Assembly (NCBI GenBank): GCA_019208055.1
Contig: JAGXJF010000041.1
Location: forward strand, 1 to 64,000
From: Stipa capillata
Taxonomy: Eukaryota; Streptophyta; Magnoliopsida; Poales; Poaceae
Direction: 5' to 3'
DNA: 64,000 nt
The notes under the pieces were generated by a model, which did not search any database, had not been told where the DNA came from, and saw nothing but the letters and a program-made list of their open reading frames with translations. The first letter of the stretch is position 1. Each line of letters opens with the position of its first letter. Positions 12,290 through 23,710 of this stretch are shown here, piece by piece. Position numbers and translations under genes: made by a program.

Positions 12290-14830
12290 GATAGGGCCTT
12301 GCGCATACAACATACTACCACATCTTTCCTTTGCATTGGCCATCATACTGACCCGTCCCTTACACAAAATTTTACGGAAGTGTACAAAGTTGCCAAGGGC
12401 ATTCTGAAGAATTTGAGATGCAGCCGCATAGACTACATAAGCAACTACTTTTACCTCGTGCATCAACACACATCTGAGACCATGATGTGATGCGTCACAA
12501 TACAGATCAAAATACTTCTTTATATCTAGCAAAACTAAGACCGGAGTTGAAATCAATCTCTTCTTAAATTCATCAAAACTCTTATCACACTCAGGGGTCC
12601 ATTTACATTTCTAGTCAATGATTTTGTCAGTTTAGAGAATCCATCTATAAACCATTGGTGGTAATAACCAGCCATTCCAAGAAAACTCTGCACATTAATA
12701 ATCGAGTTTCCGTAGAATAGCTCTCAAATGTTCCTCATGCTCTGCTTCACTCTTTGAGTAGATCAGGATGTCATCAATGAAATTAAAAATGAAATATGCC
12801 GGGGCATTAGTGAGTCCAAAAGACATCACGCTCTACTCGTACTAACCATACCGTGTGGTGAATGCAATCTTGGGAATGTCCTTATTTATAATCTTAATAT
12901 GATGACATCCAGATCTCAGATCAATCTTGGAGAAAATCTTAGCTCCTTTCAATTAATCGAACAGGTCATCGATCCTTGGTAACAGAAATTTGATTCTGAT
13001 AGTTACTTCATTATAAGCAAGTGGTAGTCCACAGGTACCCACTTAGTCCCATCTTTCTTTTTCACTAAGATTGTGGGGGCTCCCCATTGTGATGTGCTGT
13101 GTCTCACATATCCCTTGGCTTGAAGCTCCTCGATTTGTTTATTTAGTTCAAATAGCTCCTTATTGGCCATGCGATATGGTTGCTTGAAAGTTGGTGCTAT
13201 TCCTGGGACTAGTTCTATGAAGAACTCAATGTCCCTATCCGGAAGCATTCTATGTAGGTCATCCGGAAACACATTTGGATAGTGACAGAAAACTGACACT
13301 TGCTCCAAAGTGATTGTCCGAACATTGTTTAGTTCCACATCTCCATCTTGTAGTTGAACCAATGTAAACTCTACTTGTTCTCCCTTCTCATTGGTGAGCT
13401 TAACCTTCCTACTGACACAATCCAAAATAAAATCCAAGAACGGGGAATTCAAGATGATTAAGTTGGCTAGAAATTATATCCCACCAATATCTAATGAACT
13501 CCCTTACAATCCTAGTTAGTGCAGATAGTAGCTCTCATTGTAAAAGCATGTAGAGTATGCTTAAGAGTAACAATTTCCAAATCATGCTTGGCAACAAGTC
13601 CAAAGAAAGGAGCGAATGCGAAGCTCCAGAATCAAATAAAACAATTACAGAGACTGAGTTGACTACAAACTTACCTAGCACAACGTCTGATGTAGCTTGA
13701 GCTTCTTCCGTGGTGAAATGGTTCGCTCTTCCCTACAACTGAGGCTAAGGTGGATGACTATTCTAATTCTGCACTCCATAGTTTCCCTGATTGGTGCTAG
13801 TTGGTGTAGAATTCAAATTCAATGGCACCGACATCACACACTTCTTGGAGGTGCACTGGTTAGCATAGTGTCCATTTTGTCCACATGTGTGACACTTGAT
13901 ATGCAAAAATTGTCCTTGAGGTCTAGGGGTTTGAACTCTAGTATTTTGAGGTCGATGGTTGGGTGCAGTCTATCAAGCGAGTTGAGCTTGAGACAAATAG
14001 TTCACCTGATACTACGGACGTGAATACTAAGGTGGTTGACCTCGGTTTCGGGCTTGCTGATACTGTCCTGAATTATGAGAAACTTGCTTGCTCTTGCGAT
14101 TCTCATATACTTCCTTGCGCCTATTCTCCAACATTTGTTCACCAGATACTGAAAATCTGGGAAGTGATGAGAGAGAAGCTAGATTTGGAGTCCATCATTC
14201 AATTCCTTAAGAAGGCATTGCTGCCTCTTAACATCGGTGGTGACTTCTTCATGTCCATAGTGAGCTAGTTGAGTGAAATTGATGATATATTCACTAATTG
14301 TATTTCCTTGGAGTTGGTGCATAGGAAAGGGCACCTTCTCTCAATCAGTACACTAGATGATCTCTAACTTCTTTGCCATAGTATGTAGCCAATCATTTGC
14401 GTCCAAAGGTGATCCTTTTCCGTTGAAGACTAGAGGTTGGGTCCTCATGAACTCAGACATACAAGATGGGTGATGAGGGCTTGTTGTCTGGTGCCTAACC
14501 CTGAGCTTGTTGGTTCATCATGAACTACGACATCTACACTTGATTAGCCAACCGTTGGCAGATGTCATGTTGGTCAAAAGGAGGAACTCCTTGTGGTGGT
14601 AGTGGCATTCCACTGGCTTCGGATGCCACACCAGCACAGTTGCCAATGTTCTGCCGACAGGTCTGAACCATTTGATGTCAAGGGTGTTACTTAAAGAAGA
14701 GTGAAAAGCACAAGATAAGTAGGTATAGATGCTACCCAAGTTTGAAGGTACATTTAGAAAGGAACAAAACAATTTCATATTAAGATGTATAAGACTCAAA
14801 TCACTCACTTTATTAAACTATAAGGGTCTT
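12290..14830 (-). pseudogene. Minus-strand Gypsy retrotransposon fragment: gag, protease/RT start, RNase H
   Basis: Read on the minus strand from high to low coordinate. Gag occupies about 14520-13700 with a CCHC knuckle (CHTCGQNGHYANQC) near 13835-13885. An open segment at 13452-13003 covers the protease end and RT start (EFFIELVPGIAPTFKQPYRMA, then WGAPTILVKKKDG). Then come the RT palm (FGLTNAPAYF and FIDDILIYS near 12766-12840) and the RNase H start (VLVLLDIKKYFDLYCDASHHGL, 12556-12490). About 15 residues are missing between the RT fingers and the FIDD catalytic motif, and there are many frameshifts. The integrase is absent; the sequence is cut near 12290 against the PMD pseudogene. Confidence 0.8.
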
Positions 14831-15427
14831 AGCATTACTGCATAACAAATGCAAGAAAAATTATGCAGTTCATACCCACACTCCTAAGGATAGATAGGTC
14901 CTAATCTTGTAGGCATGAACTAAAGGTTACAAAAGAGGGGACTCGAACAACTGAGTTTGAACATAGCCTACATTGAAACCTAGTTCTCGAACTCAATCTC
15001 TTCAAGGTCTTCTACGTTTGAACTGATGACGATGAGGTTAACCAAGGTGTCTCCAAGAATGAGCTCATCGGGGATGTAGTCTTCTTTGCATATGCTCTGG
15101 TGTAGGAAGAGTGTCTCCTTCCTTCTTGACTGACTTGAATTATGCTAACTTCCGCAAAAAACATATATCTTCCCCAAACTAGAGGAATTACTCACACAAG
15201 CTAGTGGTGATCGACTGATGGAGTCGGTGAGAGGGGAGGCAGGGGAGGTCAGCGGAGGCGGTGGGGCTCACCGGCGATGAGCGGACGGCTATGGCATCAG
15301 GGGTAGATAGCGACGACGTACATGAGGAGCAAGAGGAATGATGCGTCAGCTAGGACAACGGGGTGTGTAGCTCGGTGTTAGGAGACAGGGGGCCTCGCCC
15401 CTCTATTTATAGGCAAGGGGGTAAACG
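14831..15427 (-). repeat. Probable partial 5' LTR and leader of the minus-strand Gypsy element
   Basis: On the minus strand a TATAAATAGAGGGG core promoter lies at about 15412-15398 and is followed by a GC-rich leader. The stretch sits just upstream (in minus orientation) of the gag of the element at 12290-14830. The U3 beyond it is interrupted by the Athila-like LTR that begins at about 15428. Assignment as an LTR is an inference; no second copy is in the window. Confidence 0.4.
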
Positions 15428-15850
15428 AGTCCATTTTGTATTCATCTATTTCTTCAAGTTTGATCCTTATTCAATGAATTTTGACTATATTAATTCCTGA
15501 ACTAGATTGTGCAAATCTATCTTTTTGGACTATATGTGTGTAGGAGCATTGGAAAAGGGGGCATATAAGGATATATTTGGAAACCATACGTCAAGAGGAT
15601 AGCAGGGTATGCGGCTTGATGTTAGGAGGCAGGGGCCTCACCCCTCTATTTATAGGTGAGGGGGCAGACGAGTCCATTTTGTACTCATCCATTTTTTTGA
15701 GTTTGAACCTTATTCGATGAATTTTGACTATATTAATTCTGATTTCTGCTTCTAACGCCTAATTAGTCACCGGATTGTGCAAACCTCTCTTTATAGGCTA
15801 TGTGTGTACGAGCACTGGAAAAGCAGGCATATAAGGATATTTCTCAAAAA
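15360..15850 (+). repeat. Tandem duplication (about 243 bp) spanning the left edge of the Athila-like LTR
   Basis: The block 'cccctctatttatagg' followed by 'cgagtccattttgta' occurs at about 15399 and again 243 bp later at about 15642. Each copy holds the end of the older sequence plus the first 200 or so bases of the Athila LTR. The duplication therefore arose after the Athila insertion. Confidence 0.8.
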
Positions 15851-16805
15851 CTACACATCAAGAGGAGTGCCTATAAAGAAACGAGACACCGAATGGATTT
15901 ACCAATGGGCTAGATGACCAACAGTACGATTGTGGTTGTCTATACCGCCGGGTCATATCGAGATCGTACGGTGCTGCCACATCAAATAAAGCAAACTTAA
16001 TCAAGGGCCTCGAGAAGAATCATGACAGTTATTCCATAAAACCCTAAATAGTGTCTCTGATCTATTAAATGAGAGGAAGAGAGAAGGACCAAGGAGGTGA
16101 CAAGAGAAGAAGAGAAGAACCACGCCCAAGTTGTCATATGTAGCTACCTCCATAGCCATCTTAGTTTTAACTCTCCATTACTATTGCCAAGAAGCAAGGT
16201 TGTAAGACGGTTTTAAGTATCTATAATCAAAGTACTTTTTCATTTTATCTCCTTGTTGCGATGTTCTTCATTGATTTAGTCTTGGTGATTTCTATGGATC
16301 ATGAGTAGTCCCTTATAGGCTTTGGGAGGAGGATTAGCCTAGTAGTTTGAAGTTTATTTGTATTTGATGATGCTTATTTGTTATCTCGTATTTTTAATAT
16401 TTTGTCTCGTATGCTCATCTTGATAACAAGCACCCAAGATGAACATTGGGGAGTACTCGTGCTACCTTCAAAGCGAAACTGACAGCTACGTGAGGTGTAG
16501 GGAAACACGAGGAGCCTCTGCGGAGACTCAGCACAATCACAATGCTTTACACGTTGGTCTGGCTCACGCCTTAATAATTCTGGTGGCATGGTGAATGTCG
16601 GCACCGGGGTTGCACAATAAATCCTATGAGTAAGTGGATGTTAGCGTAAGTGAATTTTGGATATGTGGTTCACTTGATTATTTATCTTGAATATCGATGC
16701 TATAATAATTGTGCTAGTTATCCATCTACTTATATTCAGATCTATAGGTGAAACTCACTCCTAAGCCTACCTCTCATCATATTAGCTATCTTAATTATTT
16801 TTTCT
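15667..16805 (+). repeat. 5' LTR of an Athila-like Gypsy element
   Basis: It is closely colinear with 21751-22927. Both share 'cgagtccattttgta'/'tgagtccattttgta' starts, 'gcatataaggatat', 'cctcgagaagaatca', 'gaaacacgaggagcctct' and 'tcactcctaagcc'. The start in the 3' copy is TGATGAGTCC, and here the first bases have diverged. The end is uncertain because the sequence after 'catattagc' differs between copies and no primer-binding site is visible. The right end is approximate. Confidence 0.8.
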
Positions 16806-17248
16806 CCTAATCTAATGAAGGTAATAATGAGCCAGTTAATAAAATTGATAAGCTTATTGCCATGATGACACCGATGCATGAGGACAACATTTCTATTAAT
16901 GCTATTGCTGAAAGTGAAATAAATGATGTTAATTTTATTGTTAGAAGTAACTTTAGTAATAATGGTTGGAAAATTTTCAATTTTTATGGAAATAATTACC
17001 AAAAATCTTTTCCTAGCAATATGAATAACAATTCCGTTTTTAATACTAATTGTCCTAATTTAGAGGAAACGCTTAAACAATTTATGGCATCTCAAATGGA
17101 ACAAAATAAAAATTTTACTAAAAGAGTCAAAGCTCATGATGCTTGCTTAGAATATATGACAGGCAAATTAGGCACTCTTGCTATGGATACTAACAATTTG
17201 CAGGAGAGAACCAAAAATATTGAACTCCAGATTGCTAAGATTGTTTAA
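16806..17248 (+). pseudogene. Athila-like gag remnant
   Basis: An open segment at 16862-17248 reads FMASQMEQNKNFTKRVKAHD, then LGTLAMDTNNLQERTKNIELQ. This matches the coiled-coil-like gag tail of grass Athila elements. The gag N-terminus is missing and the segment ends at a stop just before a degenerate linker. Codon use is AT-rich compared with the neighbouring cellular genes. Confidence 0.7.
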
Positions 17249-17479
17249 AGCCAAGCTCTCATTCTCGCTCAATTTGCAAGAAACCCGAACCAAATCCCAT
17301 CAAATCACTCAAGGCCATCACTACGGATGAAGATATGAATCATGAAAATGAGGGAAAAATGATGAAACACCATTGATAGTACAATTGAAAATTTTATCAA
17401 TAGTACGAGTTTGAAAAGGCCTAAATCTCAAGATAACGATAATGATGATCACGAATTTGTTTAAATGGTTGCTTTGAAA

Positions 17480-18022
17480 GTTAGATAATTAGAAGAAGAA
17501 TCACGTAAGATGAAGGAGAAACTACCCCTGAAACAAGAAGACCTTTGGGAACCTATAATTAAAATTAATGTTGGTCATTCTATAATAAGTACTTTATGTG
17601 ATCTTGGAGCCATTGTTTCAACTATTCTCAACTCTCTTTATGAAAAACTGGTCTTGGGCCATTTAAAAATTGTGAGATGAGATTAAATCTCGCTAACTCG
17701 ACTTAAAAAAACTGCAGATATGAAACAAGTTGTTATTATTATGGTTAAAGATTATCTAGTGCTTATTGATCTAATTATTGTGGACATGCCTGAAGATGCT
17801 AATGCCCCTATAATTCTAGGGAGACCATTTTTAAAAACTTGCAGAGCTATGATAGATATGCAAGAGAGGGACATCAAGTTTAACTTACCCCCTCTTCAAT
17901 TTGTCGTACATTTTCCAAGGAAAAAGAAGTTGAAAGTCTATGCTATAGAACCCATCACGCTTAAAATTAGAGATTACGGGAGAGTTGATAACCCATTTCC
18001 TCACATGACTAATGGGAGTTAA
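17480..18022 (+). pseudogene. Athila-like aspartic protease remnant
   Basis: The open frame at 17720-18022 contains IIVDMPEDANAPIILGRPFL and then CRAMIDM, the conserved second half of Athila protease with the ILGRP motif. The DxGA-like catalytic region near 17590-17620 (LCDLGAIVST) lies upstream in a broken frame. Reverse transcriptase, RNase H and integrase are absent after 18022, so most of pol is deleted. Confidence 0.75.
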
Positions 18023-18902
18023 AATGTAATGAGGTTGAGCTAACGACCTTAAACAACAACAGTTCATGGGAGGAAACTCATGCAAATTAAGGTTTGTTAG
18101 GTTTATTTTTGCCTTAAGTGTCTTTTTTCAATAAAAGTAATTGGGCATCACCAAAAGAGAGAATAAGAATATAAATGGGATACCTTTTATGCATAATTGA
18201 TATATAAAAATTTATCTTCATATTTTTCCTATATGTGCACCCTTATATATTGCAGAAAATAGTCCAACGGAGATGGGGAAGAGGCACAAAAAATTTTGCT
18301 AAGGAAAAAGTGTCCAGAGGGCTTGCCGAGTAGTGGTACACTGTCATAGTCGTACTGCTTGGTCGTACCAAGATTGAGAAAAATCACCAGAGAAAAAGAA
18401 AAAAAACAGAAGCTGAGCCGACAAACGGCATGGGCGCACCCGCCCATACCGCTCGGTCATACCGAAGGGGTGAAACAAACCAAGGACTTGAAGATAATGT
18501 ACAGAAGCCATGCCGAACTTTGGTACGGGCGCCCGTACCGAAGCGCCTGTACTGTGACGGGTAATAGCTTAAAACACTCAAGGAGAAGCCCCCAATTCAT
18601 ATTTTCCATCTATCTCTCTCTTTCTCCTTCAAAACCTCATAAACCCTAGGTGAGATCTTCACCTATACTTGTTTTTGCTTCGATTCCTCGTACGTGAAGC
18701 TCCTCCGATCAGTCAATTACTTTTGTTGATTATGGTCTACATTGTGCTAAATTTTAGAGTAGGGTTGTTGATTATGGTCTCCATTGATTTTTATTTTTAT
18801 AGATCATTAGTTTGCATTATGTATTTGAGGAATTTATACTATTTAACCTAAGGATCAATTATATACTGCTATTTGTGTTCAAATTTTTTTATTTTTGCTC
18901 AG
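18023..18902 (+). mobile_element. Non-coding spacer between Athila pol and env-like regions
   Basis: No coding potential. It is rich in GGTAC-containing words ('cataccgctcggtcataccg') and has a perfect 18-bp palindrome at 18522-18539. A donor-like 'cctaggtgagatc' at about 18645 and an acceptor-like 'tttttgctcag' ending at 18901 could bracket an intron before the env-like ORF. Spliced env messages are known for some plant Gypsy elements, so this is a possibility only. Confidence 0.4.
18522..18539. repeat. Perfect 18-bp palindrome
   Basis: GGTACGGGCGCCCGTACC equals its own reverse complement. It lies in a GGTAC-rich stretch of the Athila spacer. Role unknown. Confidence 0.95.
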
Positions 18903-20097
18903 GTTATGGACCGTGCACTCCACTCACACACCGCACACGCGAGCGAGAGGCCCGCAGTAGGCCTATTCATCCACAACGCTTGGAGCGCATTACCCAACTC
19001 CAAAAGAAGGCTTACTAACTTGGAATCGACATGAGCAAGGAGGAGAGGGAGCACTTCAAACAATTTTAGAAGCATCCGATAAAGTCGACCACGTGGGCAT
19101 CGCCGACAACTATGGTAGCTCTTGGTATACATAATGATTTTCAAACTTTATGCCATAATGTTGGGATGCTAGAATTTTTTCTCACATGATACATTCACTT
19201 ATCATCAACTCCTGAATGAATTTTTGCTTACATTGTCACACACCATGCACCCTTATTGAACAAATGATGACAGGATTAAGTTTAGACTTATGAATGTTGA
19301 ATATGATATGAATCTCAACTAATGGTGTAATATATTTAATTTTGCTAATAATGATGACCATGCCTACTTTGCCACTATTTATTTATCCCAAGAGTTATTC
19401 TCATGTTTGCAACAATTAGCACTGATCCATTAAGTAGAAAAGCGAGTAGCATCCAATGTCCATTAGTCCGCTATTTTTTCTACTTTGTGGCTAACACTTT
19501 ACAGGCAAGAGGAGAATTTGAAAAATCTAGTCAAGAAGATATGACTGTCATCAACCAAGCCTGTATCCATGCAATTTATCAACTGTGCCAAACTTCTGCT
19601 ACACCTCAACAAATAGTCTCACAAAATCAAGGAGCTATCACTTGTGGAGGAGTGATCACTGTCCTAGCATCAAGGATTGGGGCCCGATTTGAAGAACTAC
19701 GCCCCTAGACGGCAATCGCCACCTAAATATATATTTATTGAGAACAATAGGTATAGTGAAGACTACAAATCGAATTCATTACTTTCGTTTACCGCGGGCA
19801 CCCGCTACTAATGTGTTCTCTTTAGATAACAATGTTTTTCTTAGAAATGATTTGTAGGATGATGTGAATGATGATGGGCTATACGTAGAGCTTGAAGGGG
19901 AGTTAGAAGAAGCCGCGGAAGAAGAAGTACCACTACCACCGGGACAAGAGCAAAAACTAGTGATGAAAGAAGTGCAAGATCCCTATGTGACATACACCGA
20001 CATCAACGTGCTCTTGGGGACGATTGACAACATGTACAACTTGTCCATTAACATGAGGGACAATACCCAGACCACCGTGCAGAATTTCAACGAATGA
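18903..20097 (+). pseudogene. Athila env-like (third ORF) remnant
   Basis: Read over shifting frames, the sequence gives REREARSRPIHPQRLERITQ, then KSTTWASPTTMVALGIHND, and ends in an open segment at 19864-20097 with an acidic run (ELEGELEEAAEEEVPLPPGQ). The place, after the pol remnant and before the 3' LTR, and the general pattern fit the extra ORF of grass Athila elements, often called env-like. Membrane segments are not seen. Stops and frameshifts are frequent. Confidence 0.5.
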
Positions 20098-21742
20098 AGC
20101 CAAGGTTGGGCTCCTGGCTACTACTTCCCACCATCACCATCGCAGTAGTGAAGCACTCAAACTTTAGTCTTGCAACAGTCTAAGCATGGGGTGGCCGTGC
20201 TTTTAATCTATTTCCTATCATATGCCTACTGCTTTTATATTTATTTTTGAGGTTGTACTTTTTGCTAAGTGGTCACCTAAAACACTCGTGTTGGATTTAT
20301 TCCAACATCGACAGTTCGCTTTTGTTTTCATGTATTTTAGTCGAACCGCCTTATTTCCTTGCACTTTTTGGAGAATACCAAATTTAGTTTGTAGTCTTTT
20401 TTTTCAAACACAAAAGTCCAAAAGATTTTTCTTTTTTCTTTTATTTGTTTATCTTTGTTATTTGTATGGCTATGTCTTCTATTTGAATAATTATATTTTT
20501 GAGGTAGCAAGTCAGAAGGCTCGAGAGACAAGATTCATCATGTGAGGGGGAGCGTGAAATCATTGTATATTCATAAGGTACGTTCTTAACCCCATCCGTG
20601 TAGTATGTGAGATTTAATAAAATATCTGATCTTATAGATTGTGCAAATACCTCTCTGGTGCTAGAACTCTTACTTTAGATTTTTGATTATCTTTCATGAT
20701 AGTAAGTTGAGTGGCCTAGTAGTGGTTAGAACTTTTGGTTATTTCTGTTAAGTTGTCATGCTAAGAACAAGAAATAAATAATAAGGAGCAAGATAATTGA
20801 AAACCACGTATCAATTAGGTTCCGTTAATATTTTGTTTAATGCCTTTTATTAGTGACTTGACTGCATGGTGTAGAGGTTGAGAACTTGAAAATTACTTTA
20901 GACTTGTAAGTGGCTTAATTAATTTTTGGAATAATGATAGTGCCTAATGTTAAAATGATCCATGAAAAGGATCATTATCAATTGAATCAAAGTAAAAGGG
21001 GAGCCAACGCTCCAATGACCAATGAATGATGATCTAACAGTACCATTCTCAAAAGGGGAAGAACTCACATTTCGGCTAAGAGTGTAACGACGAGTGTAGT
21101 AGCAACGCTATCTCGAGATAGAAAATCCCACCAAAGTAAAAACCCTAGATGCCCCAATGAATATGAGCACAACTGCTAACATGAGGGAATTCAAAGGATG
21201 TGTCGATGTTGGTTTCAAGAACTGAAATAAAAAGACCTATCACTCTTTTTTCTCTATTTCTATCTTTATGTATTATTTAAAAATGAAATTAAGTGTTTCT
21301 TATTTGTTAGTTAATTGATAGAAGAAGTGTTTGATAGTTTTTAATTGATACACTTGTGGGAAGAATCATTGGCTTGTGAATAGTATTAATCTCGCAATTA
21401 TCAAGGTTTAGTTGGATACTCTTGTACTTTAACTTCGAAATTTGCTCCAACAAATACACCAGCAACTAATAGAGATAAATTTTAGTTTTACTATTTTACT
21501 TTACCATTTAACTTATTAACCTTGAAAGAAATTTTCTATCTAGAGGTGTGAGTCTATTGCTAGATGAGTATTGCACATTGTATAAGAATATATGTTTACA
21601 TAAGATTTCAGGAATTACATTGTATCAAGGAACTTAAGATCTTCCTAATGGTATGCATTGCTCTAACCTCCTGAGGAATAATGATAAAACTTTATGTTCC
21701 TTATGGAATTTTCTTGCTCGAGGGTGAGCAAAGGTTTAAGCT
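20098..21742 (+). mobile_element. 3' untranslated region of the Athila-like element
   Basis: AT-rich sequence with no supported gene; the frames at 20222-20545 are low-complexity. It leads into the polypurine tract and 3' LTR. Confidence 0.5.
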
Positions 21743-21749
21743 TGGGGGG
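21743..21749 (+). other. Polypurine tract of the Athila-like element
   Basis: A run of G directly before the TGATGAGTCC start of the 3' LTR, where plus-strand DNA priming would occur. Confidence 0.7.
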
Positions 21750-21750
21750 T

Positions 21751-22927
21751 TGATGAGTCCATTTTGTATCCATCTTATTTTTTTCAAGTTTGATCCTTAG
21801 TCAATGAATTTTGATTGTATTAATTCCTGATTTTTGCTACTAACGCCTAATTAATCGCCTGATTGTGCAAATATCTTCTTTTGGACTATATGTGTGTAGG
21901 AGCGCTAGAAAATGGGGGCATATAAGGATATATTTGGAAACTATACGTCAAGATGAATGTCCAGTAAGAAACGAGACCCCGAACGGAGTTACCAGTGGGC
22001 CAGATGTGGTCGTCCGTATCACCCGGTCACACTGAGATCTTATGGCGCCGCCACATCAAACATAGCAAACTTCACGAAGGAGCCTCGAGAAGAATCACGA
22101 TAGTTATTCCAAAAAAACCCTAAATAGCATCTCTGATCTATAAAAGGAGAGGAAGAGAGAGGAACCAAGGAGGCAACAAGACGAAAAGAGAAGAACCACA
22201 CCAAGTAGTCATATGTGGCCACCTTCATAGCTATCTTAGTTTTGTACTCTCTCCATTACTATTACCAAAAAGCAAGGTTGTAGGGTTTAAATATTTTTAA
22301 TTGAAATACTTTTATTTTTTATCTGCTTGTTGCGATGTTCTTCATTGATTTAGTCTTGGTGATTTCTATGGATCATGAGTAGTCCCTTACAGGCTTTGGG
22401 ACGAGGATTAGCCTAGAAGATTGAAGTTTCTTGGTATTGGATGATGTTTATTTGTTATCTCATATTTTTAATATTTTGTCTCGTATGCTAATCTTGATAA
22501 TAGGTGCCCAAGGTGAACATTAGGGAGGGCTCATTCTACCTTCAAAGTGGAAGTGATAGCTATATGAGGTGTAGGGAAACACGAGGAGCCTCTAGGGAGA
22601 CCTGACACAGTTACAATGTTTTAAACGCTGGTCTGGCTCACACCTTAATAATTCTGGTTACACGACGGATGTCGGCATTGAGGTTGGACAATAGACCCTA
22701 TGAGTAGGCGGATGTTAGCGTAGGTGAATTTTGAACGTGTCGCCCACTTGATTATTTATCCTGAATATCGATACTATAATAATTGTGCTAGTGATCCATC
22801 TACTAATGTTCTGGTCTACAGGTGGACTCACTCCTAAGCCCATCCCTCATCATATTAGCAAGCTCAGTTATTTTCTGGCATTTTAATTTCAGTTTTATTT
22901 AGTGCTAGCATAGATTTGTCTCCACAA
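21751..22927 (+). repeat. 3' LTR of the Athila-like Gypsy element
   Basis: It starts TGATGAGTCC right after the polypurine tract and is colinear with 15667-16805. A CA end at about 22927 ('gtctccaca') is the most likely border, but it cannot be proved because the matching end of the 5' copy is rearranged. Confidence 0.8.
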
Positions 22928-23710
22928 CTGATTTCATGAACTAGCCATCTTCAAGACAAAGCACTAAGCACTCGCCGGCACTCACTGAAATTCTCAAGAA
23001 CGATCTCAATGCCACGACCGTTTCCACTACACCTCGCTTCCTTAGGTTTGATAAACCTGAAAGCTTACTGCAACCGATCTCGTCCTCTTGTTACGCTGGC
23101 ATCAAGGGCCTAGGGTTCGGCCCGCCTTGCTTGGCATGTAAGGAGAGAGGCAGAGGCGGCTGGGAGGAATCCGTCTTGGATAGGGAGGCGACTACACGGA
23201 GGATGGACTGTGGCCAAAAGAGGAGGGAGGCGAGCTCGGCTGAGACCGACGAGGAGAAGGAGAAGGTTGTGCCGAAGAGAAAAGGGGAAAGGATTCTTCC
23301 TGCAAGAGAAAAGGGAACGAGCGTTGCCACCGCAAGAGAAAAAGAGAAAATGACTGCCACGGCAGAGAAGAGGAAGAATGAAAAGAAAGGAAAGACGAAA
23401 AAGAAATGAAAACGAAAAAGAAATGAAAACAAAAAAGAAATGAAAAAGAAAGAACAAAGGAAGAAAAGAGAAAAGAACAAAATGAGGAAGAACAAAAAGA
23501 AAAAGAAGAGGGCTCTGTCTTCTACCAAATAAAATCCAAAACTCAAATGAAACCAAATTTAGTTCAAGTCTAGATTAATTTATATTGAAGCCTTCACAAT
23601 TTATAAAAACTCATACTAAGATTACTAATTCACATAAAAGCATAGTTTTCTCTTTTAATTAAAAATAATTAGGAGATTCTAAAATATTAAGAAAATTAGG
23701 TTGTTTCATC
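22928..23710 (-). mobile_element. Purine-rich region, possible minus-strand Tekay-type LTR fragment
   Basis: The plus strand at 23130-23510 is strongly GA-rich, with a 16-bp unit ('aaaaagaaatgaaaac') repeated about three times at 23398-23445. On the minus strand the far end reads TGAAACAACCTAATTTTC, resembling a diverged TGTAACACCCTAATTTT start, followed by an AT-rich zone and then a pyrimidine-rich zone as in the solo LTR at 3597. The long Phe/Leu-rich and Lys/Glu-rich frames here are composition artefacts. Confidence 0.35.

Noticed and set aside
19403..19708. 101-codon frame as an independent gene
   Set aside because: It lies within the shifting frames of the Athila env-like region and is explained by it.
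23091..23556. Long Phe/Leu-rich minus-strand frames
   Set aside because: They are the complement of a GA-rich tract with short tandem repeats; composition alone keeps the frames open.
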